NCBI GenBank assembly: GCA_964578835.1
Contig: CAZOEL010000079.1
Span: forward strand, 1 to 31,505
Length of the DNA: 31,505 nt
Reading direction: 5' to 3'
From: CAZOEL01 sp964578835
GTDB lineage: Bacteria; Desulfobacterota; Syntrophobacteria; Syntrophobacterales; Syntrophobacteraceae
Position 1 is the stretch's first letter; each line of letters begins with the position of its first letter. Under the pieces are notes generated by a model. It was not told the DNA's origin and made no database searches. It was given only the letters and a program-made list of their open reading frames with translations. Positions 13,054-21,436 of this stretch are shown one piece after another. The translations under genes and the position numbers were made by a program.

Positions 13054-14927
13054 GACCGATTGCATAAGTACGCCTCTGGAATTTCCTTTAAGAACCTGCT
13101 CATACGGGAAGGCTCGCCTCTTCGGTTTTCAGACCAGCTCAGATGCAGGCAATCCGTCGCTCTGGTCATGGCGACATACATGAGCCTTCGTTCTTCCTGA
13201 AGCGCATCGTCGTTGTCATGCTCCGACGAAAGGGATCTGTAATGCGGCAGCACTCCCTCTTCCAGCGCAATGACGAAGACGACTGTGAATTCGAGGCCTT
13301 TCGCAGCGTGAATTGTGGAAAGCTTGACGCCTTTCCCCTTGTCCGCAGAACCCTGATCATCCCTAATGAGCTGGGCGTCTTCAATATAGTCGGCAATAGT
13401 ATCTTTTCCGGAGGCGTCGTAAACGAGCTCTTTAATGTTGTCCATACGGCTGCCGTCCGAGCCCTCCTTATCTTCGATCTCCTTGAGATAGTCCTCATAT
13501 CCGGCTTCTTCGAGCACCCGCAGAATTGCATCCGCAGGCCTTTCATCCTTCAAGGAATCCAGAAATATGGAGAGTTTTTGAAGCCCATTCTGAACTTTCT
13601 TCTGCAGAAGATTTCCCTGTATCGCCTTCTGGCAGGCGTCTCGAAGAGACTCGCCCGCGCTTTTGCAGCTGAGAATCTTCTTCATGGCCGCCGCGCCTAC
13701 TCCTCTCTTGGGAATATTGATGATGCGCTCAAAAGAAAGGTCGTCACGCGGATTCGCCGCACTGGTAAGATAGGCATTGATATCCTGAACTTCTTTTCTT
13801 TGAAAAAAGCCCTGCGCGCCTACCATCACATAGGGGAGCTTATGTGCGCGCATCGCTCTCTCCAAGGCTAGAGAGGTAAACTTCGTACGGAAAAGTATCG
13901 CTATCTTTTCCTGTGGGATTTTCCTTCGGATCACGTACTCTTTACACTTGAGGGCAATCCAGTCGGCTTCTTCGCTTTCGTTCCAAAAATTTCTCACATA
14001 AATTGCTTCTCCAGGGCGCTTGCTGAAGCAGGTCTTCTCGACCCGTTGAGAGTTGAAGGCAATGAGAGCGTCCGAGGCTGCAACGATCTGCTCTGTGGAG
14101 CGATAATTTTCCTCGAGCCTGAAGATCCGGGCGTCGGGATATTTTTCAGGAAAACTTATAAAGTGAGCTGGGTCTGCTCCTCGAAATTTGTAAATGCTTT
14201 GGTAGTCGTCTCCCACCACGGTGATGTTGCCGTTTGTGAGGAGCAGGTCGATGATTTGATTCTGGATGTCGTTCGAATCCTGGAATTCATCGACCAGAAT
14301 ATAATCGAAGCTTTTTTGGTAGCGAGCTCTCACGTCTGGGAACTTCTTGAGGAGATCTCGAGTCAGGAGGAGAATGTCGTCGAAGTCGACCGCATTGTTC
14401 TGTTCCAGTCGCTCGTTATAGAGGCGAAAAATATCGTTCTTCGCAGGAAGTTTTCCGTGAATTCGGATAAAATTGTTGGGATCTCCCGAATTCTTTGCGT
14501 GAGAAATCATGCTCAGAGCCGCGGGAAGAAACTTGGAGTCCAGGTCCAGCGCCGCCAGCACCTTTTTGAGATGAGCCTTTTGCTGGGAATCGTCATGGAT
14601 GGAGATGGGCCATTTGTAGCCCAGCAGCTCACAGTGGTCTTTGAGTATTTTGAAACAGGCGCTGTGAAATGTGCGGACCCATGGAAATTCTTCTACGGTT
14701 TTTCCAGTGGCTGCTCGGAGCCTCGTTTTCATCTCGGCTGCAGCCTTGTTGGTGAAGGTGATTGCGAGAATTTTCGCCGGATGGTATCCAAGCTCGTTCA
14801 CCAGATGAGCAATCTTTTGAGTGAGGGTTCGCGTCTTGCCGCTTCCTGCTCCTGCTGCGATAATGACCGGGCTGGAAACGTAGTGGACAGCTTCCTGCTG
14901 AACCGGGGAGAGTTGCTGAGTGGACAT
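13050..14927 (-). CDS. UvrD/Rep-family superfamily 1A DNA helicase
   Basis: A 625-residue 3'-5' DNA helicase acting in repair or replication restart. Motifs in order: the Q-type start LSPVQQEAV, Walker A AAGAGSGKT (about residue 24-32), Ia ITFTNKAAAEM, Walker B DEFQD, III VGDDYQSIYKFRGA, IV-like FRLEENYRS, V STIHAAKGLEF, and VI RRLMYVAMTRA. It resembles Rep or PcrA in size but lacks the long UvrD tail. ATG 14927 is preferred because AAGGAG lies just upstream; the longer frame to 15095 runs back into the next gene's leader. It overlaps the oxidoreductase stop at its 3' end. Confidence 0.93.
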   Translation of the reverse strand: MSTQQLSPVQQEAVHYVSSPVIIAAGAGSGKTRTLTQKIAHLVNELGYHPAKILAITFTNKAAAEMKTRLRAATGKTVEEFPWVRTFHSACFKILKDHCELLGYKWPISIHDDSQQKAHLKKVLAALDLDSKFLPAALSMISHAKNSGDPNNFIRIHGKLPAKNDIFRLYNERLEQNNAVDFDDILLLTRDLLKKFPDVRARYQKSFDYILVDEFQDSNDIQNQIIDLLLTNGNITVVGDDYQSIYKFRGADPAHFISFPEKYPDARIFRLEENYRSTEQIVAASDALIAFNSQRVEKTCFSKRPGEAIYVRNFWNESEEADWIALKCKEYVIRRKIPQEKIAILFRTKFTSLALERAMRAHKLPYVMVGAQGFFQRKEVQDINAYLTSAANPRDDLSFERIINIPKRGVGAAAMKKILSCKSAGESLRDACQKAIQGNLLQKKVQNGLQKLSIFLDSLKDERPADAILRVLEEAGYEDYLKEIEDKEGSDGSRMDNIKELVYDASGKDTIADYIEDAQLIRDDQGSADKGKGVKLSTIHAAKGLEFTVVFVIALEEGVLPHYRSLSSEHDNDDALQEERRLMYVAMTRATDCLHLSWSENRRGEPSRMSRFLKEIPEAYLCNRS

Positions 14928-15097
14928 TGATTTTCTCCTTTTTGAAGATGAGCTGTGGCTGATCCAGCCCGCGGACAATATTTTAACCGAATATGAATTG
15001 CAAGGCGAAAGTGAGATTTCTAAAGTAACGCTTCGCCCGGGCTCGCCCCTTGGGGATGGACGGGGCGCACATGACGAAAGGAGTGGAATAACCAAGC

Positions 15098-16228
15098 ATG
15101 GCGCGATTCCTGATCATGTTTCTAATAGTCTACAGTTCCATGAATGCGCTGGTCTTCTTCAACTCCAGGGTTCTCCTGCTGGGAAGCCGGCCCGCGCAAT
15201 TGATCCTTGCCATATTCTTTATGGCCATGATTCTCGCTCCAGGCTGCGTGCGATTCCTGGAAAGAAATGGGCAAGAGGCTGTCGCCCGCGTCCTTGCATG
15301 GGTGGGATACCCCTGGATGGGGTTTGTTTTTTTCGCCTTCTGTTTGTTTTTGCTTGTTATGGTTTGTGAGCTGCTCTTGAATATTGTCAACAAGCTTCTT
15401 GGGATTCAGCTTCCTCTCATGAGCGCTGGAGCAAGAGCTGTTATCGTCTTGGGTGTGGCTGTCGCGATTTGTGTTTATGGGTTTTTCGAAGCTCACAGGA
15501 TACGAGTCGAACGCGTCTTCATATCAACGGAAAAGCTGCCGCAGGGAGTCGATAGCCTCAAGATTGCGCAGATATCGGATGTGCACCTCGGACTCCTCGT
15601 GCGCGATGAGCGGCTCAAAGCCATTCTCGATAAGATTCGTCCGGAAAATCCCGATTTGCTGGTGAGCACGGGCGATCTCGTCGATGGAGATATCGCTCGT
15701 TTCAATGGCCTCGCGGAGCTCTTCAAGCAAATCGAGCCAAAATTCGGTAAATATGCGGTTACCGGAAACCATGAGTTTTATGCGGGGCTGAGTCAGTCCG
15801 TAGACGCCCTAAAATCCTACGGTTTCGTCGTTCTGAGAGGAGAGGCGATAGAAGTCGGGAATATTCTCAACATCGTCGGGGTTGATGATGCAGTAAGAAG
15901 GGTTGCAACGGATGAAATCTCTTTGCTGTCCTCCGTCAGGAACGGCTTGTTTACGTTATATCTCAAGCATCGACCGGATGTATCCCCTGATGTTGCGGCA
16001 ACGTTCGATCTGCAGCTTTCCGGTCACACTCACAGAGGACAGATATTTCCTTTCAGCCTCGTCACCAGAATGGTTTATCCCATGCAAAACGGCTTATACG
16101 AGCTTGGCAATGGATCCAAGCTTTATGTCAGTCGCGGTTCTGGAACCTGGGGTCCGCCCATGAGAGTCCTCTCTCCTCCTGAAGTGACGATCTTTGAAAT
16201 ACATCGCAAAGATGGAAGGCGCAGTTGA
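15098..16228 (+). CDS. Membrane-anchored metallophosphoesterase (YaeI/YkuE type)
   Basis: A 376-residue protein with about four hydrophobic spans in its first 130 residues, then a calcineurin-like phosphoesterase domain (about 150-370). Metal ligands are visible as QISDVHLG, TGDLVDGD, TGNHEFYAG, KHRPD and SGHTHRGQ. Enzymes of this branch include lipid and UDP-diacylglucosamine-type hydrolases, but the substrate here is not clear. The ATG at 15098 has AAAGGAG about 14 nt upstream, a long spacing; no better start is in frame. The gene is divergent from the helicase gene. Confidence 0.88.
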   Translation: MARFLIMFLIVYSSMNALVFFNSRVLLLGSRPAQLILAIFFMAMILAPGCVRFLERNGQEAVARVLAWVGYPWMGFVFFAFCLFLLVMVCELLLNIVNKLLGIQLPLMSAGARAVIVLGVAVAICVYGFFEAHRIRVERVFISTEKLPQGVDSLKIAQISDVHLGLLVRDERLKAILDKIRPENPDLLVSTGDLVDGDIARFNGLAELFKQIEPKFGKYAVTGNHEFYAGLSQSVDALKSYGFVVLRGEAIEVGNILNIVGVDDAVRRVATDEISLLSSVRNGLFTLYLKHRPDVSPDVAATFDLQLSGHTHRGQIFPFSLVTRMVYPMQNGLYELGNGSKLYVSRGSGTWGPPMRVLSPPEVTIFEIHRKDGRRS

Positions 16229-16326
16229 TCCGGCGTTTGCCGCGAGCGTACGGCCTGAGCGGCTGAGAGCAACCCGAGCTGTCATCGAGCCCGGGTATTC
16301 AAATGAACCGGGAAGAGCGGAGAAAC

Positions 16327-16587
16327 CTAACTGAAATTTGTTTTGGATATTGTATCGTAATCAAAGCAGTTGATTTTTTCCCTCTCTCTGACGAAATTCC
16401 GATCCTTGAGCTTATCGGTCGGGCATAGATATTCATTCCCGAGATCGTCTGTCACTCTGCGCATTCCATGGTCGCTTCCACTCTTCCCGCCTTCACTGAC
16501 AGCGTCGGACTTGGGATGAGTGAAGAGACTAAAGAATCGTGATATTATCCCACTCATTCCGTTAGATTTTTTGCTCCTTGCTCTCAT
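16327..16587 (-). CDS. Small protein of unknown function
   Basis: Encodes 86 residues: a basic N-terminus, a short hydrophobic patch (GIISRFFSLF), and a polar C-half with NEYLCPTDKL and INCFDYD. ATG 16587 is supported by AGGAAGGAG 6 nt upstream; the longer frame has no such site. It lies 87 nt after the 47-codon cysteine-rich gene on the same strand and may share its transcript. Not recognised. Confidence 0.6.
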   Translation of the reverse strand: MRARSKKSNGMSGIISRFFSLFTHPKSDAVSEGGKSGSDHGMRRVTDDLGNEYLCPTDKLKDRNFVREREKINCFDYDTISKTNFS

Positions 16588-16674
16588 TGTCGACTCCTTC
16601 CTATAATCGCTGAGAAAGACCCGTGCGCGGGCTATTTCCAGAATATTCTTTTTATGTTCATCTTCATTCAAAGT

Positions 16675-16818
16675 CTAAAACAGTCCCGATGCGCTTTCAC
16701 CCTCATTTTCCCACTCTCCGTTTTTGCACGCCAGGCATATGACATCGGTGCATAAGGTGTAGCCATTTGGATATGTCTGATCTTTATATGTGCAGCTCGG
16801 TTGGCCTTTCTGCTCCAT
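16675..16818 (-). CDS. 47-residue cysteine-rich protein with a VWC-like pattern
   Basis: AAGGAGA lies 5-6 nt before ATG 16818, and the frame reads 47 codons to a TAG at 16677-16675. The sequence from residue 8 has the spacing CTYKDQTYPNGYTLC then CLACKNGEW, with cysteines 9, 23, 28 and 31. The order C-x-Y-x3-Y-x2-G...C...C-x2-C-x-NG-x-W resembles a shortened von Willebrand C-type module or a small metal-binding knuckle. No signal peptide. Function unknown; too short for usual gene finders. Confidence 0.6.
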   Translation of the reverse strand: MEQKGQPSCTYKDQTYPNGYTLCTDVICLACKNGEWENEGESASGLF

Positions 16819-17138
16819 GATATTCTCCTTGTCTCTCCGGTCAAACCAGAGGCGCTTTGAAATTCCTTATGAATGGGCTAAAGAGCATTTCTTTCCGAAA
16901 CTGCCCCTCATTGAAAAATAAGCATCTTAAGCGGAAATTCGAATGGGTGTGAAGGAACCGCCGCAATATCAAAGGAAAAGCGCGGTCCTATGGCGGGATT
17001 TTCGTAGCGAGGTTAGAGTGGGACGCAAATTACCTGCAGCTTGGGGTAATTCCGATGTTTCGAGAAGGATAAGCGTCCCTTATGCTCTGAGGCTCTACTG
17101 ACCGAGGACATTGACAGCCAAAGTCAAAAGAAGCGCGT
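16819..17138. other. 320-base noncoding stretch with nested inverted repeats
   Basis: No gene is supported on either strand. It holds nested pairs: GGGACGC (17020-17026) with GCGTCCC (17073-17079), enclosing AATTACC (17028-17034) with GGTAATT (17045-17051). This could be a small structured RNA or a leader; nothing else identifies it. Confidence 0.4.
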
Positions 17139-17300
17139 CTATTTTACCGGATGCATGCTCTCGGCCGGCCGGCATATATCCTTCGGCTCCATGTCTGCTT
17201 CGTCACGATTATTGCTCGCCGCCATCTGGCAAAGTCCGACAGCCAGGATGCCGGCAAAAGCGCCCAAAATAACCCCTATCGAAAAAGCTATCCATGCCAT
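17139..17300 (-). CDS. Small single-span membrane protein, DUF3789-like
   Basis: A 53-residue protein whose first half is one membrane span (AWIAFSIGVILGAFAGILAVGL), rich in small residues, followed by a polar tail (CQMAASNNRDEAD...). This layout fits tiny proteins of the DUF3789 kind. ATG 17300 is preferred as GGGAG lies 8 nt upstream; the longer upstream frame has no start signal. Function unknown. Confidence 0.6.
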   Translation of the reverse strand: MAWIAFSIGVILGAFAGILAVGLCQMAASNNRDEADMEPKDICRPAESMHPVK

Positions 17301-17500
17301 GATCACATCTCCCGTTATCTCTAATGATAAGGACCAAATCGCAATACTGCTTTCTATTAAGAATAAAGCACTACCAGAGGCCTTGTGAATTGGGTGAATA
17401 GTGTATTCAGCGCATAAGGAATAATGTATTTCTAAATGGGTGATCATAAGAAGTGAGGCAAGATGGGGGAGGCATTGACGCCCGTTTCCGGATCGCGCGG

Positions 17501-17530
17501 AAAAAGAAAAGGCCGGGCGTTAACCCGACC
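17501..17530 (-). terminator. Rho-independent terminator of the 37-codon gene
   Basis: On the minus strand GGTCGGG and CCCGGCC pair with one G-T pair around a 6-nt loop, followed by TTTTCTTTTT. It lies 23 nt after the stop of the tiny gene at 17554, which strengthens the case that this gene is transcribed. Confidence 0.75.
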
Positions 17531-17553
17531 GTAATATCTCGGTTCAATCAGAT

Positions 17554-17667
17554 TTAGAACGGGTTGCCTATTCTAATATTTTTGATGCCTTTCAATGACT
17601 CTTTGAGAGTCACAACAAAGGCCATAACGCCTACTAAAAGATATATGCGAAAATCTATCCAATCCAT
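17554..17667 (-). CDS. 37-residue single-span membrane peptide
   Basis: GAGGAG lies 9 nt before ATG 17667, and the frame runs 37 codons (MDWIDFRIYLLVGVMAFVVT... then LKESLKGIKNIRIGNPF) to a TAA, with a terminator 23 nt later. The middle is one hydrophobic span; the tail is basic and so probably cytoplasmic. Ribosome site, span and terminator together support a real gene. Function unknown. Confidence 0.6.
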   Translation of the reverse strand: MDWIDFRIYLLVGVMAFVVTLKESLKGIKNIRIGNPF

Positions 17668-17863
17668 ATCGACTATCTCCTCTTTAGAGCTTCTTATATT
17701 AAGATAACCATCCGGATGGCTGCGGAAACAGTCGAATCTTCTCTCGAGGAAAAGAGAGAGACTATGGGCGGCAGCGTCGCCATGCGCGTTAAAGAACGAT
17801 GATTTCGCGACCTCCTTGCCTAAGGAGCTGGAACAGAATAACTCCTTTGTTTGGTTAAAGAAC

Positions 17864-17954
17864 CTGGATTCCCGCCTTCGCGGGAATGACTGTGTTGGTG
17901 TGGGAATGACTGCCGGCGGCGTTTCCCGTCATTCCCGCGAACGCGGGAATCCAG
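17864..17954. repeat. Inverted pair of REP-like palindromes
   Basis: Unit one (17864-17890) and unit two (17928-17954) each contain a short palindrome (CCCGCcttcGCGGG and CCCGCGAACGCGGG) flanked by CTGGATT and AATGAC, and the two units are inverted relative to each other. Units starting CTGGATTCCCGC are common dispersed repeats in many proteobacteria. The stretch 17668-18052 holds nothing else that I can support. Confidence 0.75.
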
Positions 17955-18052
17955 AAAAACGATGACTTATTTCTTTCCGGCTCCTAAGAAGAAAAACCGC
18001 GGGAGCGATTCATACAGGGCGAGTCGGTTATTCCTCGCCGCCACAAGAAGCA

Positions 18053-18955
18053 TCAGGTCACATACAAGTAGCGTGAAAGAATAAGCGGAGGAACGGCAAA
18101 AAGAGCGGCTGCGGCGCCCAGCGCAAGTCCTTGAGAGCCGGATAAATAAACCGCGTCCAGAATTGGAATCGCCAGTATCATATACTTCACGGCCCTGCCC
18201 ACCAGAGAGGCCCTGGGCGTTAGCGCGGCTTTCACCAAAGGAGGGGCGGTCAGTATGATCAACACTCCCAAGAAAAGCAGGCATTCCATTAAAAAAAATC
18301 CGTTAAGAGCCAGAATCGCTAATATCGACACCACCAAAGCCCAGCCGGTCAAAGCATACAGGACGCCTTTGCGGGCTGAGGATTCCACTTCGTTCTTACT
18401 GAGCAGCGTGATAGACAGCACATATACAAAGGAAATGGCGGGCAACAAAAACACGTGCGTCGAGATATCCAGGCAGGTCGACATGCCGAGAAGCAAGTTG
18501 ACCATGCGGCACGCTCCCATGTTGATGGGACCAAGTAGAGGCTTGTGCTTGGTGATGGTGTCATACGATGCGATAAGAAAGAGAAGAATGAAAGCAATAA
18601 TGAATGAAGGTCTGCCGGCCATGAAAGCGCTAAAGAGGGCGAGGAGTAAAAGTACGTAACAAAGCAAAACCGCTTCCGGAATAGACACTCTTCCTGAGGG
18701 AATGGGACGAAAGGGCCGTTCCGCATCGTCCACCCTCCAATCGCAGAGATCATTGAGGACGCAGCCTCCGGCATAGAAGCCGGCGCTGGAAAGCAAGAGC
18801 CAGCAAAGTTTTATCCAATCTCCCTGATGTCCGCAGGCGATGAAAAAGCCGGCGAGAACATCGGCCATGGCGGTGAAGCAATTGGGCAGTCGCATGAGCT
18901 GCATATAAGCAAATAGTCTGGGCTTAAGTCCGCCCCCCGTGCTGATGATTATCAT
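18053..18955 (-). CDS. UbiA-family prenyltransferase, EboC-like
   Basis: A 300-residue integral membrane protein with about eight or nine spans. The first Asp-rich motif of the UbiA family is NDLCDWRVDDAERPFRPIPSGR, binding Mg2+ and an isoprenyl diphosphate. The second region, YDTITKHKPLLGPINMGACRMVNLLLGMS, matches the EboC subgroup (KH...GPLNMGLCRGGNLLLG) as I recall it, not UbiA or MenA proper. EboC belongs to the ebo operons of algae-like and bacterial lineages; its acceptor is not known. The ATG at 18955 has GAGGGA just upstream. It is the third gene of a minus-strand set with cytochrome c and a sugar-dehydrogenase-like protein. Confidence 0.82.
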   Translation of the reverse strand: MIIISTGGGLKPRLFAYMQLMRLPNCFTAMADVLAGFFIACGHQGDWIKLCWLLLSSAGFYAGGCVLNDLCDWRVDDAERPFRPIPSGRVSIPEAVLLCYVLLLLALFSAFMAGRPSFIIAFILLFLIASYDTITKHKPLLGPINMGACRMVNLLLGMSTCLDISTHVFLLPAISFVYVLSITLLSKNEVESSARKGVLYALTGWALVVSILAILALNGFFLMECLLFLGVLIILTAPPLVKAALTPRASLVGRAVKYMILAIPILDAVYLSGSQGLALGAAAALFAVPPLILSRYLYVT

Positions 18956-19021
18956 TTTTCCCTCGGCCGGCGCAGTTCCGTCGTAGAAGATCTTCGGATG
19001 TTCAAAGTCTTTATTTGCATA

Positions 19022-19375
19022 TCAACCATGTCTTCGCAAGGCCTTCAAGTATTTTATAAGGGCGTCCAGCTCTTCGTTGTTGATATGCTCTTCTGAAAAG
19101 CCGGGCATGGCTCCGAGGCCTTTTCGCACCTGTATCTTCATCAGAAATCCGGGAGCCGGCTTATTGTTTAACGCGGGACCCAAGCCTGCTTCTCCCCCGG
19201 GATGGCACTGGTGGCAATGATGCATGAACGCCTTTTCTCCGAGAGCAAGGTTTGCCGACGACGCGTCCATGGGACCTACAATCGGCTCGCCTCTCCGGGA
19301 TGTTCCGCACCCCGTCAGCACAACTAGAAAGCAAAAGCACAAAAGAAAACTGCTTCTAATGAGAGCTCGCAGCAT
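19022..19375 (-). CDS. Lipoprotein monoheme cytochrome c (class I)
   Basis: A 117-residue exported electron carrier. A signal peptide with lipobox VLTGC (about residues 18-22) predicts a lipid-anchored protein. One heme site, CHQCH near residue 54, is followed by GLGPAL and by the likely axial Met in GAMPGFSE, and ends with a helix LDALIKYLKALR, all class I features. ATG 19375 is chosen since GGAGGAGG ends 5 nt upstream. It lies 79 nt after the sugar-dehydrogenase-like gene and 66 nt before the UbiA gene, so it is a natural electron acceptor for the former. Confidence 0.87.
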   Translation of the reverse strand: MLRALIRSSFLLCFCFLVVLTGCGTSRRGEPIVGPMDASSANLALGEKAFMHHCHQCHPGGEAGLGPALNNKPAPGFLMKIQVRKGLGAMPGFSEEHINNEELDALIKYLKALRRHG

Positions 19376-19454
19376 TGTAGCCTCCTCCATTCCATTGAAT
19401 CAGCGGGAGCCTAAAAAGAACGACTCTTTGCATTCATCTGGTTGAAACCGCAGC

Positions 19455-20915
19455 TCATCGAGTGATGCGCCATAAAACGCCGGTTCCTTTCGTCGGATGA
19501 GCGCCTTTTTCACTCATGGTCATCACGCCGAAGTCCACCACGTATAGCGCTGAGCCATCGGGATTGAACCTAGCGGCGATGGGCCTCTCCAATCCCCCGG
19601 TTTTGAGCCAGGAAGCGGGGCCGTTTGTGCTGCCCTTATTCACGGCAAAATCATTGATGACTCCGTTGCTCACATCGACTCGCACCACCTTGAACCCGAC
19701 TGGCGAAAGGACTTTTCCCGTCTCCGGGGCCTGATCCCCGAACAGCGCGATAAAAGCTTGGCCCGTATGGCCGAATCGTGGGCTTTTGGAAAAATCGAAT
19801 CCGTTTGCCGAAGCATGGACGCCCAACACCGCGGCTGCTTCGGGAGGCTGATTGGGATAAGCCGCCAACAAGAGCCTGGGAGCTTCTTTTCCGGGTGATT
19901 TGAAACGGTCCTGCATGTTGAGAGGATGCCCGGCGTGAAAATCAGGCCATCCGTACCATCTACCGGGAGTAACGGACCAGAGGGTATCTCCCGCGCCGAA
20001 TACGGGTCGGCTGCCCCGTTCATCATATTGGTTGTCGCTTACGTAAAGACCTCCACGGGGATCGAACGCAAGGCCGAACGGATTTCTAAACCCCCATGCG
20101 ACAAGCTCCGGTCTGCCCCCATCCGGGCTTATCCGCAATACCGACCCGTTACAGGGCGTTTGCCCTGCGATGATCTGTCCTTTTCTCGTTTTTTCGCCCA
20201 ATCTGGAAAAAGCTCCCGTCTCAATAATCTTACCTTGTTCCGGCTTCAACGGGTCCGGGCCGATGTAGTTCTCTCCATTGAGGGTTATGTCCTGGCATGG
20301 AATGTCGTGTAGGTCTGGAAACCTTTTGAGCCATCCGAACTTGGCGTTGTCTTCGCCGACGATGCCCGAATTCGTGTATGTTCCAACCCCGAAATAAACC
20401 CATCCGTCCTGGCCTATGGCGGGCCCGTTCGTGTGGTGATCGCCTCTGCTTGGAAGGTCGTCTATTAGAACGGCGACTTTGCCGTCTTTTTCGACCCGAA
20501 GGATGCGTCCGCCTTCCAACTCCCCACCTTCGGCAATGAAAAAGGCGCCTTTGTGGAAAGCTACGCCGGTCCATGGCCCATTCCTGCCGCCGCTCGCCAC
20601 CTGGCTAAAGCTTCGCCCGTCAGGCGCTATGCGAAGCAGCCTTGGCGTAGTCCAGACTTCGCCATACGAGTATCCGGACTCTACGACATAAATCCCACCC
20701 TCATCATCAAAGGCGACGCCAGTCGGGAAAGTTAGGCCCGCTGTTACAGCTTCGATACGGTACCCTTGCGGTAAGGCGACGTCGGCGGAATTTATCTTCC
20801 TTGGCTGCTCAAAGGATGTCTGACCGCCTCCGGATGATGGCCTCAAGCCGTAGCAGGCCGAAGTTGCCGCGCATATCGCCAGCAGGATGATCATGCGCCA
20901 AGAAACTTTGCCCAT
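19455..20915 (-). CDS. PQQ-type sugar (glucose/sorbosone) dehydrogenase-like exported protein
   Basis: A 486-residue six-bladed beta-propeller of the soluble glucose/sorbosone dehydrogenase family, in which PQQ-bearing members oxidise sugars in the periplasm. Blade signs include PTGVAFDDEGGIYVVESG, RLLRIAPDGRSF, HHTNGPAIGQDGWVYFGVG, GSVLRISPDGG, WGFRNPFGLAFDPRGGLYVSDN and IAARFNPDGSALYVVDFG. An N-terminal signal with a Cys (ATSAC, lipobox-like but imperfect) suggests a lipoprotein. ATG 20915 has GAGGAGAAGG upstream. No PQQ synthesis genes are visible, so the cofactor is uncertain; some relatives work as plain binding propellers. Confidence 0.83.
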   Translation of the reverse strand: MGKVSWRMIILLAICAATSACYGLRPSSGGGQTSFEQPRKINSADVALPQGYRIEAVTAGLTFPTGVAFDDEGGIYVVESGYSYGEVWTTPRLLRIAPDGRSFSQVASGGRNGPWTGVAFHKGAFFIAEGGELEGGRILRVEKDGKVAVLIDDLPSRGDHHTNGPAIGQDGWVYFGVGTYTNSGIVGEDNAKFGWLKRFPDLHDIPCQDITLNGENYIGPDPLKPEQGKIIETGAFSRLGEKTRKGQIIAGQTPCNGSVLRISPDGGRPELVAWGFRNPFGLAFDPRGGLYVSDNQYDERGSRPVFGAGDTLWSVTPGRWYGWPDFHAGHPLNMQDRFKSPGKEAPRLLLAAYPNQPPEAAAVLGVHASANGFDFSKSPRFGHTGQAFIALFGDQAPETGKVLSPVGFKVVRVDVSNGVINDFAVNKGSTNGPASWLKTGGLERPIAARFNPDGSALYVVDFGVMTMSEKGAHPTKGTGVLWRITR

Positions 20916-21436
20916 TGCCTTCTCCTCTTTTCTTTGAGTGATTGAACAAGCTTCTTTACATTCACGCCCGGCTGCAATCGTTGGAGACACCCGTTGTTGT
21001 AGAATAGAAAAAGACGCTTCACATGAAGGAGCGCTGTTTGCAGACTTGATTTGTCAGATCGAAGAATTTGACCTCAGCCCACCAGTAAGAGGTTCCTTGG
21101 GCACAAAAAATAAGTAGCTCAAATCTAAGATCGTTTTGATGATTCGCAAGATGATTTTCTCGGACCGTGCGATTTGAGCGCGCCTTGAACTGGGGACTCC
21201 TATGATTAGCTTAATTGAATAAACGTGGAACGAATGCATCATTCAAAGCAGTTTTCCGGCTGCATGCGTCTTTAGCGTTGCGATTACGCGGTTGAGTCAC
21301 AGCGTCATCGATTCTCAGCTCTGGATGCTTGGACCTGGACACGGCCAGGAGCTTCGAGCTCATCCATCTTATTTAATTATCGTGGCAGGGAATTCTGAAC
21401 TTATTGTCCGGTCGATCCAGTGAATGGAGTTGCGTC
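20916..21436. other. 521-base intergenic stretch before the gas-vesicle cluster
   Basis: Divergent promoter space between the sugar-dehydrogenase-like gene (-) and gvpH (+). Frames present there have no ribosome site and no coding character. Small palindromes such as GAGCTTCGAGCTC near 21351 occur, but I can name no promoter with confidence. Confidence 0.4.

Noticed and set aside
14046..14930. Plus-strand frame of 294 codons across the helicase gene
   Set aside because: Antisense shadow; all helicase motifs are on the minus strand.
16229..16326. Hairpin ACCCGAGCT/AGCCCGGGT between convergent genes
   Set aside because: A short imperfect stem without a T-run; too weak to call a terminator.
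21054..21242. Minus-strand frame of 62 codons before gvpH
   Set aside because: No ribosome site, no coding character.
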